From: Solirubrobacterales bacterium
GTDB taxonomy: Bacteria > Actinomycetota > Thermoleophilia > Solirubrobacterales > Solirubrobacteraceae
Assembly (NCBI GenBank): GCA_027451345.1
Contig: DAIDJO010000013.1
Span: forward strand, 1-52,403
Length of the DNA stretch: 52,403 nucleotides
Reading direction: 5' to 3'
Positions 29,684 through 38,352 of this stretch are shown piece after piece (positions within the stretch are counted from its first letter, which is position 1; the number at the start of each line of letters is the position of its first letter). A program made the position numbers and the translations under genes. Under the pieces are notes generated by a model. It was not told the origin of the DNA. It saw nothing but the letters and a program-made list of their open reading frames with translations, and ran no database searches.

Positions 29684-30433
29684 GTGATCATCGAGCGCTC
29701 GATGAGCCCGCAGTGGCTCTCCAACACCTATCTCGTCGCCGGCGACGCGGGCCCGGGGGCCGTGCTCATCGACGCCGGCGGGCCGGTCGCGCCGCTGCTG
29801 GCCCGGGTCGAGGAGGCGGGGTACGAGCTCTCCCACGTGCTGCTCACCCACCACCACCATGACCACGTGGCCGAGCTCGACGAGGTGCTCGCGCGCCATC
29901 CCGGCGCGCAGGTGCTGATCCATCCCGCCGAGCGAGCGCTCGTGCCCGCGGCGACGGGCGACCTGCGCCCCGGCGAGACGCTCGAGGTCGGATCGCTCAG
30001 GATCGAGCTCCTCCACACACCCGGCCACACCGCGGGAATGGTCTCGCTGCTCGTCGACGGCACCGACGTGTTCACCGGGGACACGCTGTTCCGAGGCTCG
30101 GTCGGCGGTGTGCGGGCACCCGGGCACACGACCTACGCGGACCTCCGCGCCTCGATCATGGAGACGCTGCTGACGCTGCCGGCGCAGACGCGGATCCACC
30201 CAGGACACACCGATCCGACGACGGTCGGCGAGGAGCTCGAGCACAACCGCTTCGTCCGCATCTGGCGCGGCCTCGATCCGGAGGGCGACCGGCCGTGCAC
30301 CGCGCTCGGAGCGCCGGCCACCCTCATCCTGCTCGGCGACGATTACGACGGCGGGCACAAGGCGTGGGTGCGCTGGCCCGACGGGAGCGACGACATCGTG
30401 CCCGGGTCGCGCGTCGAGGCCGGCGGCGTCTAG
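29684..30433 (+). CDS. MBL-fold hydrolase, glyoxalase II-like, with C-terminal beta domain
   Basis: The 249-residue protein has the metallo-beta-lactamase signature THHHHDH (HxHxDH), LLHTPGHTAGMVSLLV, FTGDTLFRGSVG with the bridging Asp, and IHPGHTDPTTVGEE with the last His. Two metal ions are expected. It resembles hydroxyacylglutathione hydrolase-like enzymes, although actinobacteria use other thiols. After residue about 205 there is a 40-residue extension (ATLILLGDDYDGGHKAWVRWPDG) that looks like a small beta-barrel module. The GTG start is backed by the leaderless -10; an ATG lies 18 nt further. Confidence 0.88.
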   Translation: MIIERSMSPQWLSNTYLVAGDAGPGAVLIDAGGPVAPLLARVEEAGYELSHVLLTHHHHDHVAELDEVLARHPGAQVLIHPAERALVPAATGDLRPGETLEVGSLRIELLHTPGHTAGMVSLLVDGTDVFTGDTLFRGSVGGVRAPGHTTYADLRASIMETLLTLPAQTRIHPGHTDPTTVGEELEHNRFVRIWRGLDPEGDRPCTALGAPATLILLGDDYDGGHKAWVRWPDGSDDIVPGSRVEAGGV

Positions 30434-30461
30434 CGCGGCCCACGGTCACGAGGATCACGCG

Positions 30462-31853
30462 ATGGCGGACGGCGGCAAGATCCCCCAGTCCCGGGTTCGG
30501 CGCACGGCGAAGATCGGCGGGCTCGCGGCCGGCCAGGCGCTGCGGCAGGCGAGCACCCGTGCCACCAACGTGGTGCGCACGAGGGAGGGGCGCGACGCCG
30601 CGCTCGAGCGGCGCAACCTCGAGGCGGCCGAGCAGATCGTCACGGCGCTGGGGACGATGAAGGGCGCCGCGATGAAGGTGGGGCAGGTGCTCTCCTTCCT
30701 CGACGCCGGGCTCGTTCCGCCGGAGCACCGCGACGAGTTCCAGCGCAAGCTCGCGCGGCTGCGGGACGCCGCGCCGACCGTCACCTTCCGGGAGATGCGC
30801 CGGGTGATCGAGCAGGAGCTCGACGACCCCCTCGACGAGACCTTCGCGGAGTTCCAGGAGGAGCCGATCGCGGCCGCCTCGATCGGGCAGGTGTACCGCG
30901 CCCGCCTGCACGATGGCCGCGAGGTGGCCGTCAAAGTGCAGTACCCGGGCGTCGCGGCGGCGGTGCGCGCGGACCTGCAGAACCTCGGCATGATCCTGCG
31001 CCTGGCCAAGCGCATCGCTCCCGGCCTCGATCCCAAGACGGTGGGCGAGGAGATCCGCCACCGCATCGAGGAGGAGCTCGACTACGAGCTCGAGGCACAG
31101 AACCAGCGCACCCTCGCGCGCCTCTACCGCGGCCATCCCTTCATCGTGGTGCCGGACGTCGTCACCGCGCTCTCCCGGGAGCGGGTGCTCGTCACCGAGT
31201 TCGTGCGCGACATCGGCTTCGAGGAGATCAAGACCTATCCCCAGGAGGAGCGCGACCGCGTGGGGGAGATCCTCTTCCGCTTCTACTTCGGGTGCATGTA
31301 CCGCCACCACCAGTTCTCCGGGGACCCCCACCCGGGGAACTCGATGCTCCTCGCCGACGGGCGGGTGGCGTTCTTCGACTTCGGCCTGTTCAAGCGGATG
31401 CCGGTGGAGGCGGTGCAGCTCGAGATGGAGATCGCCCGCGCCGTGATCGAGGGCGACAAGGACACGATCATGCGGCTCGGCACCGAGGTGGGGTTCTTCC
31501 CGGAGCCGGAGAAGTTCGATCCCGACCGCGTGCTCGAGCACTTCCGGGCGGCGACGTCGTGGTACACGGTCGACGAGGCGATCGAGGTGACACCGGAGTA
31601 CGCGACCCAGGTGCTGATCGACATGAGCGATCCGCGGTCCGAGTACTTCGGGCAGCTCCGCCACGAGTCGGCGCCGCCCGACCACATCTTCGGGCGCCGC
31701 ATGGAGGTGCTCACCCTGGCGGTGATCTCGCAGCTGCGCGCACGGGGGAACTTCCACCGCATCGCTCGCGAGTGGTACTACGGTGACCCGCCCGCGACCG
31801 AGCTCGGGGAGCAGGAGGCGGCCTTCTACGCCACCCGCGGCAGCGGCGCCTGA
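30462..31853 (+). CDS. ABC1/AarF/UbiB-family atypical kinase
   Basis: A 463-residue protein with the family's special motifs: MKGAAMKVGQVLS (KxGQ), PIAAASIGQVYRARL (Ala-rich loop replacing the Gly-loop), VAVKVQYPGV with the ATP-binding Lys, EELDYELEAQNQ, SGDPHPGNSML catalytic loop, and FFDFGLFKRM. All catalytic residues are present. UbiB/ADCK members support quinone or lipid metabolism. There are no obvious C-terminal membrane helices, unlike E. coli UbiB. Its stop codon is in a 23-bp tandem duplication that gives a second in-frame TGA 24 nt downstream. Confidence 0.92.
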   Translation: MADGGKIPQSRVRRTAKIGGLAAGQALRQASTRATNVVRTREGRDAALERRNLEAAEQIVTALGTMKGAAMKVGQVLSFLDAGLVPPEHRDEFQRKLARLRDAAPTVTFREMRRVIEQELDDPLDETFAEFQEEPIAAASIGQVYRARLHDGREVAVKVQYPGVAAAVRADLQNLGMILRLAKRIAPGLDPKTVGEEIRHRIEEELDYELEAQNQRTLARLYRGHPFIVVPDVVTALSRERVLVTEFVRDIGFEEIKTYPQEERDRVGEILFRFYFGCMYRHHQFSGDPHPGNSMLLADGRVAFFDFGLFKRMPVEAVQLEMEIARAVIEGDKDTIMRLGTEVGFFPEPEKFDPDRVLEHFRAATSWYTVDEAIEVTPEYATQVLIDMSDPRSEYFGQLRHESAPPDHIFGRRMEVLTLAVISQLRARGNFHRIAREWYYGDPPATELGEQEAAFYATRGSGA

Positions 31854-31884
31854 GCCGCCCTCGGCAGCGTCACCTGAGCCGCCC
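31838..31884 (+). repeat. two 23-bp tandem units over a stop codon
   Basis: The two copies (31838-31860 and 31862-31884) differ at two positions. The first holds the stop of the ABC1 kinase (31851-31853), the second an in-frame TGA at 31875-31877. Confidence 0.75.
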
Positions 31885-31916
31885 GCGCCTGCTCCGACGT
31901 GAGCGGCGGGTTGCGA

Positions 31917-32231
31917 CTACTCCGACGTCAGGGCGAGCGCGACGCTCGGGTTCAGCAGCGTGTGGAGGCTGCCCGCCGCGACCCTGCCGGCGGCGGTGCT
32001 CGCCGCGACCTGCGCGACGAGCGAGGCCGCGGCCGCGAGGTTCGGCGGCACGCTCGCCTCGACGTCGTCCACCGTCACGGGCGAGACCCCGCTCAGCTGC
32101 ACGAGCGCGGCGGCCGCCTGAGCGGAGGAGGCCGCGTACGGCGTGGCCCCGTGACGCACCGCCTCGATGCCGAGCTCGAGGACGCCCGGGGCGCTGACCG
32201 CCAGTCGGTGGGCGAGATCCGAGGAGGACAT
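31917..32231 (-). CDS. small Ala-rich hypothetical protein
   Basis: 104 residues, starting MSSSDLAHRLAVSAPGVLELGIEAVRHG. It is mostly helix-forming and Ala/Val-rich with no membrane segment long enough to be certain, no Cys and no known motif. Composition resembles small holin- or carboxysome-unrelated actinobacterial hypotheticals; I cannot assign a family. It lies downstream of pyruvate kinase on the same strand, with 74 nt between. An upstream frame extension exists but its sequence looks non-coding. Reality of the gene is likely but not certain. Confidence 0.5.
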   Translation of the reverse strand: MSSSDLAHRLAVSAPGVLELGIEAVRHGATPYAASSAQAAAALVQLSGVSPVTVDDVEASVPPNLAAAASLVAQVAASTAAGRVAAGSLHTLLNPSVALALTSE

Positions 32232-32305
32232 GACGCACAGCGTGCGCCCCGTCTTGACACCCCGGCAACCGCGGCGGACGGATGTCCGAGGGTCCGCGGG
32301 CGCCG

Positions 32306-33730
32306 TCAGACCCGCTGGATCTGCAGCAGGCTGGTCGTGCCCGGACGCCCGCTCGGCAGCCCGGCCGTGATCGCCACGCGCTGGCCGGGCTTGACCCAGC
32401 CGAGTTCGACAACCCGCCGGGCGGCGTCGGCGATCAGCGCCTCGGTCACCTCGTGGCGACGCATCGAGGCCGCTCGCACGCCCCACATCAGCCCGCAGCG
32501 CCGCACCGTCTCGCGGCCCGGGGAGAGCGCATAGATCGGGACGTTCGGGCGGTGCGAGGCGACGAGCCGGGCCGAGCGGCCGGAGAGCGTCGGCGTGACG
32601 ATCGCCGCCAGATGCAGCTCGCGCGCGGCGGCGCAGGCGCTGTAGGCGACGGTGTAGGCCGGGTCGCGCGCGTCCCGCCGCACGCGCTCCTCGTTCCATT
32701 CGCGGTAGGGCAGCCCCGCCTCGGTGTGCTCGGCGATCGCCGCCATCATCGCCACGGTCTCCACCGGGTACTGGCCGACCGCGGTCTCCTGCGAGAGCAT
32801 CACCGCGTCGGTGCCGTCGAAGATCGCGTTCGCCACGTCGGTGGCCTCCGCCCGGGTCGGCCGCGGCGAGGAGACCATCGAGTCGAGCATCTGGGTCGCG
32901 GTGATCGACGGGCGGGCCAGCTGGCCGGCCAGGCGGAGCAGGCGCTTCTGCGCGAGCGGCACGTCCTCGATCGGGAGCTCGATGCCGAGATCCCCGCGGG
33001 CGACCATCACGCAGTCCGCTGCGCGGATGATGTCCTCGGCCGCCTCGACCGCCTGCGGCTTCTCGATCTTGGCGATCAGCGGCTGGCGCGTGTGCCGGCG
33101 CACCGTCGTGACGTCCTCGGCGGTGCGCACGAACGAGAGGGCGACGAGATCGACGCCGATCTCCTCCCCGAAGCGCAGCATCTCGAGGTCCTCCGCGGGC
33201 ACCGCCTCGAGCCCCCGGGTCGAGCCGGGGATGTTGAGCCCCTGCCGTGAGGCGACGGCACCGCCCACCTCGACCGTCGTCTCGACCTCGCCGTCGCCGG
33301 TGCGCACCGCGCTCACGCGCAGGCGGATCTTGCCGTCGGCCAGGTAGACGACGTCGCCGGCGTCGACCGCCTCGGCGAGGCCGGGCCAGCTGACCGACAG
33401 CTGCCGGTCGTTGCCCACGGCCGTCGAGCCGCACATCAGCACGAGCGTCTCGCCGGGCTTGAGGTCGGCGAAGTCGTTCTCGATCGCCCCGACCCGGAGC
33501 TTGGGCCCGGGCAGATCCTGCAGGATCGCCACCTGGCGGCCGGCGGCGCTGGCCGCCGCCCGCACCCGCTCCGCGTTCTCCGCGTGCAGCTCGAGGTCGC
33601 CGTGGGAGAAGTTGAGGCGGGCGACGTCCATGCCGGCCTCGACCATCCGCGCGAGCACCTCCGGGTCGCGCGACGCGGGGCCGATCGTGGCGACGATCTT
33701 CGTGCGGCGCACCGGGTCAGCTCGCTTCAC
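32306..33730 (-). CDS. pyk: pyruvate kinase
   Basis: A 474-residue enzyme of normal length with the barrel and C-terminal allosteric domain. Seen are TKIVATIGPASRD, ARLNFSHG, the catalytic Lys segment LIAKIEKP, MVARGDLGIELPIEDVPLAQKRLLRL, TATQMLDSM and the C-terminal TPTLSGRSARLVASHRP. It converts phosphoenolpyruvate and ADP to pyruvate and ATP in glycolysis. The GTG start at 33728-33730 has no Shine-Dalgarno sequence. The region upstream (33731-33790) is AT-richer than average on this chromosome and should hold the promoter. Confidence 0.96.
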   Translation of the reverse strand: MKRADPVRRTKIVATIGPASRDPEVLARMVEAGMDVARLNFSHGDLELHAENAERVRAAASAAGRQVAILQDLPGPKLRVGAIENDFADLKPGETLVLMCGSTAVGNDRQLSVSWPGLAEAVDAGDVVYLADGKIRLRVSAVRTGDGEVETTVEVGGAVASRQGLNIPGSTRGLEAVPAEDLEMLRFGEEIGVDLVALSFVRTAEDVTTVRRHTRQPLIAKIEKPQAVEAAEDIIRAADCVMVARGDLGIELPIEDVPLAQKRLLRLAGQLARPSITATQMLDSMVSSPRPTRAEATDVANAIFDGTDAVMLSQETAVGQYPVETVAMMAAIAEHTEAGLPYREWNEERVRRDARDPAYTVAYSACAAARELHLAAIVTPTLSGRSARLVASHRPNVPIYALSPGRETVRRCGLMWGVRAASMRRHEVTEALIADAARRVVELGWVKPGQRVAITAGLPSGRPGTTSLLQIQRV

Positions 33731-33832
33731 AGGTTTTGATCGCCGACACGCAAAACACCGTACTGAAAAGTCGCCGCTGCGCGCTCGGCCGGGCGATGGC
33801 CGCCGCCCACCGCCTCACCCCGGTGGCGCCCC

Positions 33833-34915
33833 TCATCCCCAGACGAAGCGGCCATCCTCGATCAGCGTCTCCCCGTCGACGCTGACCCGGCCGCCCTTGC
33901 GCAGATCGCAGATGAGATCCCAGTGCACCGCCGACTGGTTGACGCCGCCCGTCTCCGGATACGAGCGGCCGAGCGCGAGGTGGACCGTGCCGGCCATCTT
34001 CTCGTCGAGCAGCGTCGAGCCGGTCGCGCGGTCGATCCCGGCGTTGGTGCCGATGCCGAGCTCCCCGAGGAAGCGGGCTCCCGGGTCGGTGGCGAGCGCG
34101 GCCTGGAGATGCTGGTCGCCGACGTGCGCGCGGGCGGCGACGACCTCCCCGTCACGGAAGGTGAGGTCGACACCGCTCACCTCGACCCCCCGCGCGCTCG
34201 ACGGGACGTCGAAGTGGATGTGCCCGCTCGCCGAGTGCTCGTGCGGCCCGGTGAAGACCTCGCCGCTCGGCATGTTGCGCCGCCCGTCCGAGTTGACCCA
34301 GGTCCGCCCCTCGACGTTCAGCCGCAGATCCGTCCGGGCGCTCTCGATGCGCACCTCGCGGGCCGGCGCGAGCCGCTCGATGACGCGCCCCTGCTCCTCG
34401 CGCAGCCGGGCCCAGGCGGCCACCGGGTCGGGCTGGTCGAGGAAGAGCGCCCGCCGCACGAAGTCGGCGTACGCCTGGTCGGGCAGCGCGGCCTGCTGCG
34501 CCAGAGCCGGCGTCGGCCAGATGGTGAGCGCCCAGCGCCGGTGGCTCTGCGCCTCGCGCCACGGTGCGAGCGCCCGGGCGCGACGGGCCACCACCCCCGG
34601 CTCGACGGCCGCCAGGGGATTGGTGCTCGCCGGGGCCATGATCCGCACCGAGGCGTCGGCGGTGGAGGCCTCATGCAGCTCGATCGGCGCGACGTGGTCG
34701 AGCTGGCCGTCCCGGGCGTGGCGGTAGAAGTCGGCCTCGAGGGCGGGCGGGTCGAGGCGCAGCAGCGGGAACGCGCCGCGCTCGAGCACCGCGCGGTGCA
34801 GCGCCACCGCCGCCTCCTCGGCGAGCGTCGTCGTCCGGATCAGGATCTGCTGGTCGGGCTGGACGTCGAGGCACCACTCGGCGATGAGCACGGCAAAGGC
34901 ATCTGGGTCGATCAC
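33833..34915 (-). CDS. M29-family aminopeptidase (AmpS/PepS-like)
   Basis: A 360-residue metallopeptidase. The metal-binding and active-site blocks of family M29 are visible: MPSGEVFTGPHE with Glu, FLGELGIGTN with Glu, and the end motif GTVHLALGRSYPETGG...NQSAVHWDLICDL with His, Tyr, His and Asp. Length fits (about 360-410). The GTG start at 34913-34915 begins VIDPDAFAVLIAEWCL and overlaps the upstream stop (GTGA). It removes N-terminal residues from peptides in the cytoplasm; its natural role here is probably peptide recycling. Confidence 0.9.
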   Translation of the reverse strand: MIDPDAFAVLIAEWCLDVQPDQQILIRTTTLAEEAAVALHRAVLERGAFPLLRLDPPALEADFYRHARDGQLDHVAPIELHEASTADASVRIMAPASTNPLAAVEPGVVARRARALAPWREAQSHRRWALTIWPTPALAQQAALPDQAYADFVRRALFLDQPDPVAAWARLREEQGRVIERLAPAREVRIESARTDLRLNVEGRTWVNSDGRRNMPSGEVFTGPHEHSASGHIHFDVPSSARGVEVSGVDLTFRDGEVVAARAHVGDQHLQAALATDPGARFLGELGIGTNAGIDRATGSTLLDEKMAGTVHLALGRSYPETGGVNQSAVHWDLICDLRKGGRVSVDGETLIEDGRFVWG

Positions 34916-35316
34916 GGGGCCTCCAGTTCGGGGAAGTACTCGGCGAGGTGGGCGCGCAGGCTCTCGCGCACGAACCGTCGCTCCGGTTGACTGGCCATCC
35001 GGTAGCGGCCGAGCAGTTCGCGCTGGCGCTCGGTGCGCACGCCGGCGATGGTCCACGCGACGGCGAGCCGCTCGAAGAGCAGCTCGGTCGCCCGCTGCCA
35101 CGCGTCGTCGCGGTCGCCTCCACCCGTCAGCGTCGCCGTGTACTCCGCGCGCGCCTTCAGCGTCAGCGCGCCGCGCAACTCGAGTTCCCCGACCTCCGGG
35201 TCGCGGTAGACCGAGACGGGCGCCGACAGGCGGCCGGGGTCTTGACGTGCGTCCTCGGGGCTCCCGGCCCGCTGGCCGGGCGCCCCGCCGGAGCGCCTGC
35301 GTGTGCGTTTGCCCAT
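34912..35316 (-). CDS. hypothetical protein coupled to the aminopeptidase
   Basis: 134 residues, unknown family. The first 35 residues are basic and probably disordered (KRTRRRSGG). The rest is a compact region with LELRGALTLKARAEYTATL and several helices (ATELLFERLAVAWTIAG, RELLGRYRMAS) and ends in HLAEYFPELEAP. There is no membrane segment or cysteine. The 4-nt overlap with the aminopeptidase gene and 12 nt to the upstream SnoaL-MBL gene suggest a three-gene operon. Confidence 0.65.
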   Translation of the reverse strand: MGKRTRRRSGGAPGQRAGSPEDARQDPGRLSAPVSVYRDPEVGELELRGALTLKARAEYTATLTGGGDRDDAWQRATELLFERLAVAWTIAGVRTERQRELLGRYRMASQPERRFVRESLRAHLAEYFPELEAP

Positions 35317-35328
35317 CGTCAGCGGAGA

Positions 35329-36528
35329 CTAGACGGCGGCCGAGGCGGCGCGCTGCAGCTGCAGCGGCACATCATCCCCGGCGACGGGGCGACCGTGACC
35401 GGCCCAGACGACCCGCGGGCCCAGCCCCGCGAGTCGCCGGATCGCCTCACGGGCCCCCTCGGTGTCGAGGTTGAAGGCCGGATGGGGAACGCGGCCCGCG
35501 GTGCGCAGGCCGGTCTCGGGGTTGACGGTGCAGAGCAGGTCGGAGACGAGCGCGACCCCGTCCTCCTCGCGATGGAGCGCGACGAGCCCGGGGGCGTGCC
35601 CGGGCAGGTGCAGCACCCGGAAGCCGGCGACCTCGTCTCCCTCCTCGACGGCGCCCGCCACCTCGACCGGACCGCCGTCCCACCGCGCCGGGAGCCGGCG
35701 GTGGACCGGGCGCACCCGGGGCGTGAGCAGGCCGAGGTTCCAGTAGTCGCGAAACGGCGAGGCCTGCCGCGCCGCCGAGCGCTCGAGCGGATGGCAGAGG
35801 ACGGGCGCACCTAGGTCCGCCGCCCCGCCGCGATGGTCGCAGTCGGCGTGGCCGAGCACGACCCGGCGGATCCCGCCGAAGCGGACCGCCGCGGCGCGGA
35901 TGGCGGGGGCCATCGTGCGCGGCCCGGAGTCATAGACGGTGACGCCGCCCTCGTCCTCGAGCAGGTAGACGTTCATGTGCCGTGCGGGCCCCCCGCCGCG
36001 CAGCCGCCACACCCCCGCGGCGATCGCCTCCGGCTCCTCGGTCCCGTACACCCACCGTCGCGTGAGCGTGCGTGCGTTGACCAGGGCGGTCAGGCCGCTC
36101 TGCGCCGGGGAGCCCGTCGGCGGCAGGAGGCCGAGCTGCCGCGCGACCTCGGCAGTGTCGAGGAAGCCGGTGTTGGCGACGATCCGGTCCTCGACGACCT
36201 CGAGCACGTCGCAGCCCTCGATCGCCAGCCGCCCGCCGTTCGGCGCGAAGCCCTCGAAGCGTCCGGGCCCGGCGAAGGTGGCGGTCGCGCGCCAGCGCAC
36301 GGAGCAGCGTTCGCGCTGTGTCGTGGTGTCGAGCAGCTCGAAGCGGAAGTCCGGAAACGCCGCGAAGAGCTCGTTGAAGTACCCGCGCACCTCGTCGGGC
36401 GCGAGCAGCTCGCGCTGTCCGATCAGGCGGTCGCGGCCACCCGGCGCCCAGCACGCGACCGCCGCCTCGACGTCGCGGTGGGCGAGCGCGTCGAAGTACC
36501 GCCGGGCGGTCACGGAGCTCGAGGCCAT
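35329..36528 (-). CDS. fusion of SnoaL-like domain and MBL-fold hydrolase
   Basis: A 399-residue fusion. Residues about 1-130 are a SnoaL/NTF2-like domain (TARRYFDALAHRDVEAAVACWAPGG, LFAAFPDFRFELLD, GRFEGFAPNGGRLAIEGCDV). Residues about 160-399 are a metallo-beta-lactamase fold: NVYLLEDEGGVTVYDSG, LGHADCDHRGGA, VLHLPGHAPGLVAL and VVWAGHGRPV. In the metal motif HxHxDH the second His is Asp (HADCDH), so metal site or chemistry may differ. The SnoaL half is like polyketide cyclases or binding modules; the MBL half resembles lactonases and related hydrolases. The combination suggests hydrolysis of a hydrophobic lactone or ester. TAGACT lies 11 nt before the ATG. Confidence 0.82.
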   Translation of the reverse strand: MASSSVTARRYFDALAHRDVEAAVACWAPGGRDRLIGQRELLAPDEVRGYFNELFAAFPDFRFELLDTTTQRERCSVRWRATATFAGPGRFEGFAPNGGRLAIEGCDVLEVVEDRIVANTGFLDTAEVARQLGLLPPTGSPAQSGLTALVNARTLTRRWVYGTEEPEAIAAGVWRLRGGGPARHMNVYLLEDEGGVTVYDSGPRTMAPAIRAAAVRFGGIRRVVLGHADCDHRGGAADLGAPVLCHPLERSAARQASPFRDYWNLGLLTPRVRPVHRRLPARWDGGPVEVAGAVEEGDEVAGFRVLHLPGHAPGLVALHREEDGVALVSDLLCTVNPETGLRTAGRVPHPAFNLDTEGAREAIRRLAGLGPRVVWAGHGRPVAGDDVPLQLQRAASAAV

Positions 36529-36592
36529 GGTTGAGCGCGAGTCTAGGAGCTGGGGTGCGGTGGCGGGCGGCGGGCGCGTCGCCTCGAGGGGC

Positions 36593-37018
36593 TCAGGTGA
36601 GCAGCCGCACGCTGAGGGCGTCGAGCCCGACGCTCTCGCGCAGCCACCGCGTCGCGAGATCGGCGGCGCGCTGCTCGTAGCCGCGCCCGCGCAGCTGGGG
36701 GATGACCCAGACGCGGACCTCCGCCCCGCCCCGGGACCAGTCGATGCCGTCGACCTCGACCCGGCCACGGCAGTCGCTGCCGCCGGGCTCGACGATCGTC
36801 AGCGACACCGCGGCGCCGGCGTGGCGCCGCGCCGCCTCCTCCTCGACCTGGCGGCCGAGCTCCGCCCCGGTCGGCGGGTGCGCCGCCCCGAGCCGACGGT
36901 GCAGCTCCGGATCGTCCTGATGGGCGATCAGCACCTCGGGGATGTCCCACTCCGCGATCGGGCGGAGCTCGACGAGCGCGTCGACGATGCGGTCCGGAGG
37001 CGGTGGAATCGAGGGCAT
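36593..37018 (-). CDS. GNAT-family N-acetyltransferase
   Basis: A 141-residue GNAT with LVELRPIAEWDIPEVLIAHQDDPEL at the N-terminus and the acetyl-CoA site VWVIPQLRGRGYEQRAADLATRWL. It is RimJ/RimL-like in layout but short: the frame closes shortly after the ALSVRLLT strand, lacking the final strands of typical 170-residue members, so it may be C-terminally truncated. It is divergent from the YgjP-type gene with only 28 bp between the starts. Confidence 0.78.
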   Translation of the reverse strand: MPSIPPPPDRIVDALVELRPIAEWDIPEVLIAHQDDPELHRRLGAAHPPTGAELGRQVEEEAARRHAGAAVSLTIVEPGGSDCRGRVEVDGIDWSRGGAEVRVWVIPQLRGRGYEQRAADLATRWLRESVGLDALSVRLLT

Positions 37019-37033
37019 GTCGCGTAGGGACCG

Positions 37034-37039
37034 TACCCT
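37034..37039 (+). promoter_or_regulatory. -10 box for the YgjP-type gene
   Basis: TACCCT, then TCCGAAC (7 nt), then the GTG start at 37047. No Shine-Dalgarno sequence exists; the spacer between the divergent genes is only 28 bp. Confidence 0.5.
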
Positions 37040-37046
37040 TCCGAAC

Positions 37047-37724
37047 GTGTCTGCGCCAGCCGAGCCCCCCGCGCCCCTCACCTACGCCATCCGCCGCTCC
37101 GGACGCGCCCGGCGGGTCCGCGTGACCATCGACCGGGCCGGAGCGGTCGAGGTGGTCCTGCCCGAGCGGATGCCGCTGCGCGCGGCACAGGACGCCGTGC
37201 ACGAGCTGCGGCCGTGGATCGACCGGCGACTGACCGAGGCCGGCCGCCAGCGGGCGGCGGTGCTCGCCCGGGGCGAGTCGCTGCCGTTCCTCGGCGAGAC
37301 GCTGACGGTGCGAGCCGTTCCGGGCCGCACCCGGGTGACCCGGCAGGGGGAGCGGCTGCTCGTGCCGGACGGCCCGGACCGGCACGCCGCGATCGAGCGC
37401 TGGTACCGGCGGACGGCCCGCGAGGAGATCGGGCGGCGACTCGATCGCGCCTGTGCGATCGCCGGCCTGACGTACACGCGGCTGACGATCCGCGACCAGC
37501 GGACCCGGTGGGGGAGCTGCTCGCGCGCCGGCGCGATGAGCTTCAACTGGCGGCTGCTCCTGGCCCCCGCGGAGGTCCTCGACTATGTCGTCTGGCACGA
37601 GGTCTGCCACCTCGCCTTCATGGACCATTCGCCGCGGTTCTGGGGCCTCGTGGCGCGGTACTGCCCGGAGCACCGCGAGCGCGCCGCCTGGCTGCGGCGC
37701 AACGCCGGCACGCTCGTGCTGTGA
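37047..37724 (+). CDS. YgjP-like metallopeptidase domain protein (DUF45, UTP pyrophosphatase-like)
   Basis: A 225-residue protein of the YgjP/SprT-like family: beta-rich N-terminus (YAIRRSGRARRVRVTIDRAG), RWYRRTAREEIGRRLDRA, the RDQRTRWGSCSRAGAMSFNWRLLL block, and the zinc motif WHEVCHLAFMDHSPRFW (HExxH, second motif His further down). E. coli YgjP was reported to hydrolyse UTP; other members are thought to be proteases. The GTG start is fixed by the leaderless -10. The stop overlaps the next start (GTGA). Confidence 0.85.
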   Translation: MSAPAEPPAPLTYAIRRSGRARRVRVTIDRAGAVEVVLPERMPLRAAQDAVHELRPWIDRRLTEAGRQRAAVLARGESLPFLGETLTVRAVPGRTRVTRQGERLLVPDGPDRHAAIERWYRRTAREEIGRRLDRACAIAGLTYTRLTIRDQRTRWGSCSRAGAMSFNWRLLLAPAEVLDYVVWHEVCHLAFMDHSPRFWGLVARYCPEHRERAAWLRRNAGTLVL

Positions 37725-38230
37725 GCGACGCGGCGCAGCAGATCATCACCGCGGTCGAGGCGTGGCGGAGCGAGGTGACGGGGCCGCTCGTCGTGGCGAT
37801 CGACGGTCACGGCGCGGCGGGCAAGACGACGCTCGCCGAAGCGGTGGGCGGGCAACTGGCGGCGATCGTCGTCCACACCGACGAGTACTTCCGGGAGGCG
37901 GCCGATCCCGGCGACGAGCACCCGATGGCGCGCTACTACGACTGGGGGGCGCTGCGCCGCCGAGGGCTCGAGCCGGTGCTGACGCAGCTCGCCGACGCGT
38001 CGGACGCGCGGGTCGTCCTGCTCGAGGGGGTGTCCTCGGCCGCCCCGGCGCTGCGCGACCTCGTGGGGCGGACGGTGCTCGTCGAGACTCCGGAGCCGGT
38101 CCGGCTCGAGCGGCTGCACGGGCGGGTAAGCGACGAGGAGTGGGACGAGGCGTGGCTCGAGGCGGAGCGCGTGTACTTCGCGGGCCGCCCCCCCGAGACG
38201 TTCGACCTGGTCGTGCCGGGATCGGGCTGA
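37721..38230 (+). CDS. P-loop nucleoside/uridine kinase-like protein
   Basis: The 169-residue protein has a Walker A motif (VVAIDGHGAAGKTTLA), an acidic segment VVHTDEYFREA at the place where uridine kinases bind substrate, a DWGALRRRGLEPVL helix and VVLLEGVSSAAPALRDLV with the second acidic residue. It resembles small uridine kinase-like P-loop enzymes, but the substrate is uncertain. Coupled to the upstream gene by GTGA overlap. The TPP riboswitch starts 24 nt after its stop. Confidence 0.78.
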   Translation: MSDAAQQIITAVEAWRSEVTGPLVVAIDGHGAAGKTTLAEAVGGQLAAIVVHTDEYFREAADPGDEHPMARYYDWGALRRRGLEPVLTQLADASDARVVLLEGVSSAAPALRDLVGRTVLVETPEPVRLERLHGRVSDEEWDEAWLEAERVYFAGRPPETFDLVVPGSG

Positions 38231-38254
38231 GGCGGCCCCGCTCGGCGTAGACTT

Positions 38255-38350
38255 CTCGTTCACACACGCGGGAGCCCACCAGGGCTGAGAGGGCGCCGGA
38301 CGGCGCCGACCGTTGAACCTGATCCGGGTCATGCCGGCGGAGGGAGCGAG
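38255..38350 (+). promoter_or_regulatory. TPP riboswitch (THI element) with embedded ribosome binding site
   Basis: All THI-box landmarks are present: CGGGAGCCC (38268 on), GGGCTGAGAGGG, an internal GC hairpin (GGCGCC/GGCGCC), GACCGTTGAACCTGATC, CCGGGTCATGCCGG and GGAGGGAG. The closing stem P1 pairs 38255-38261 with 38344-38350 (7 bp including one G-U). The only Shine-Dalgarno sequence of the next gene, GGAGGG at 38339-38344, lies inside the aptamer and touches P1; the GTG start is 2 nt after P1. Binding of TPP would therefore hide the ribosome site directly, without a separate expression platform. The transporter should be off when TPP is high. Confidence 0.95.
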
Positions 38351-38352
38351 CA

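Noticed and set aside
38248..38253. TAGACT as -10 promoter of the TPP-regulated operon
   Set aside because: Transcription would start near 38260 and delete most of the 5' strand of P1; read-through from the upstream kinase gene or a start further upstream fits the riboswitch better. Not excluded without 5'-end mapping.
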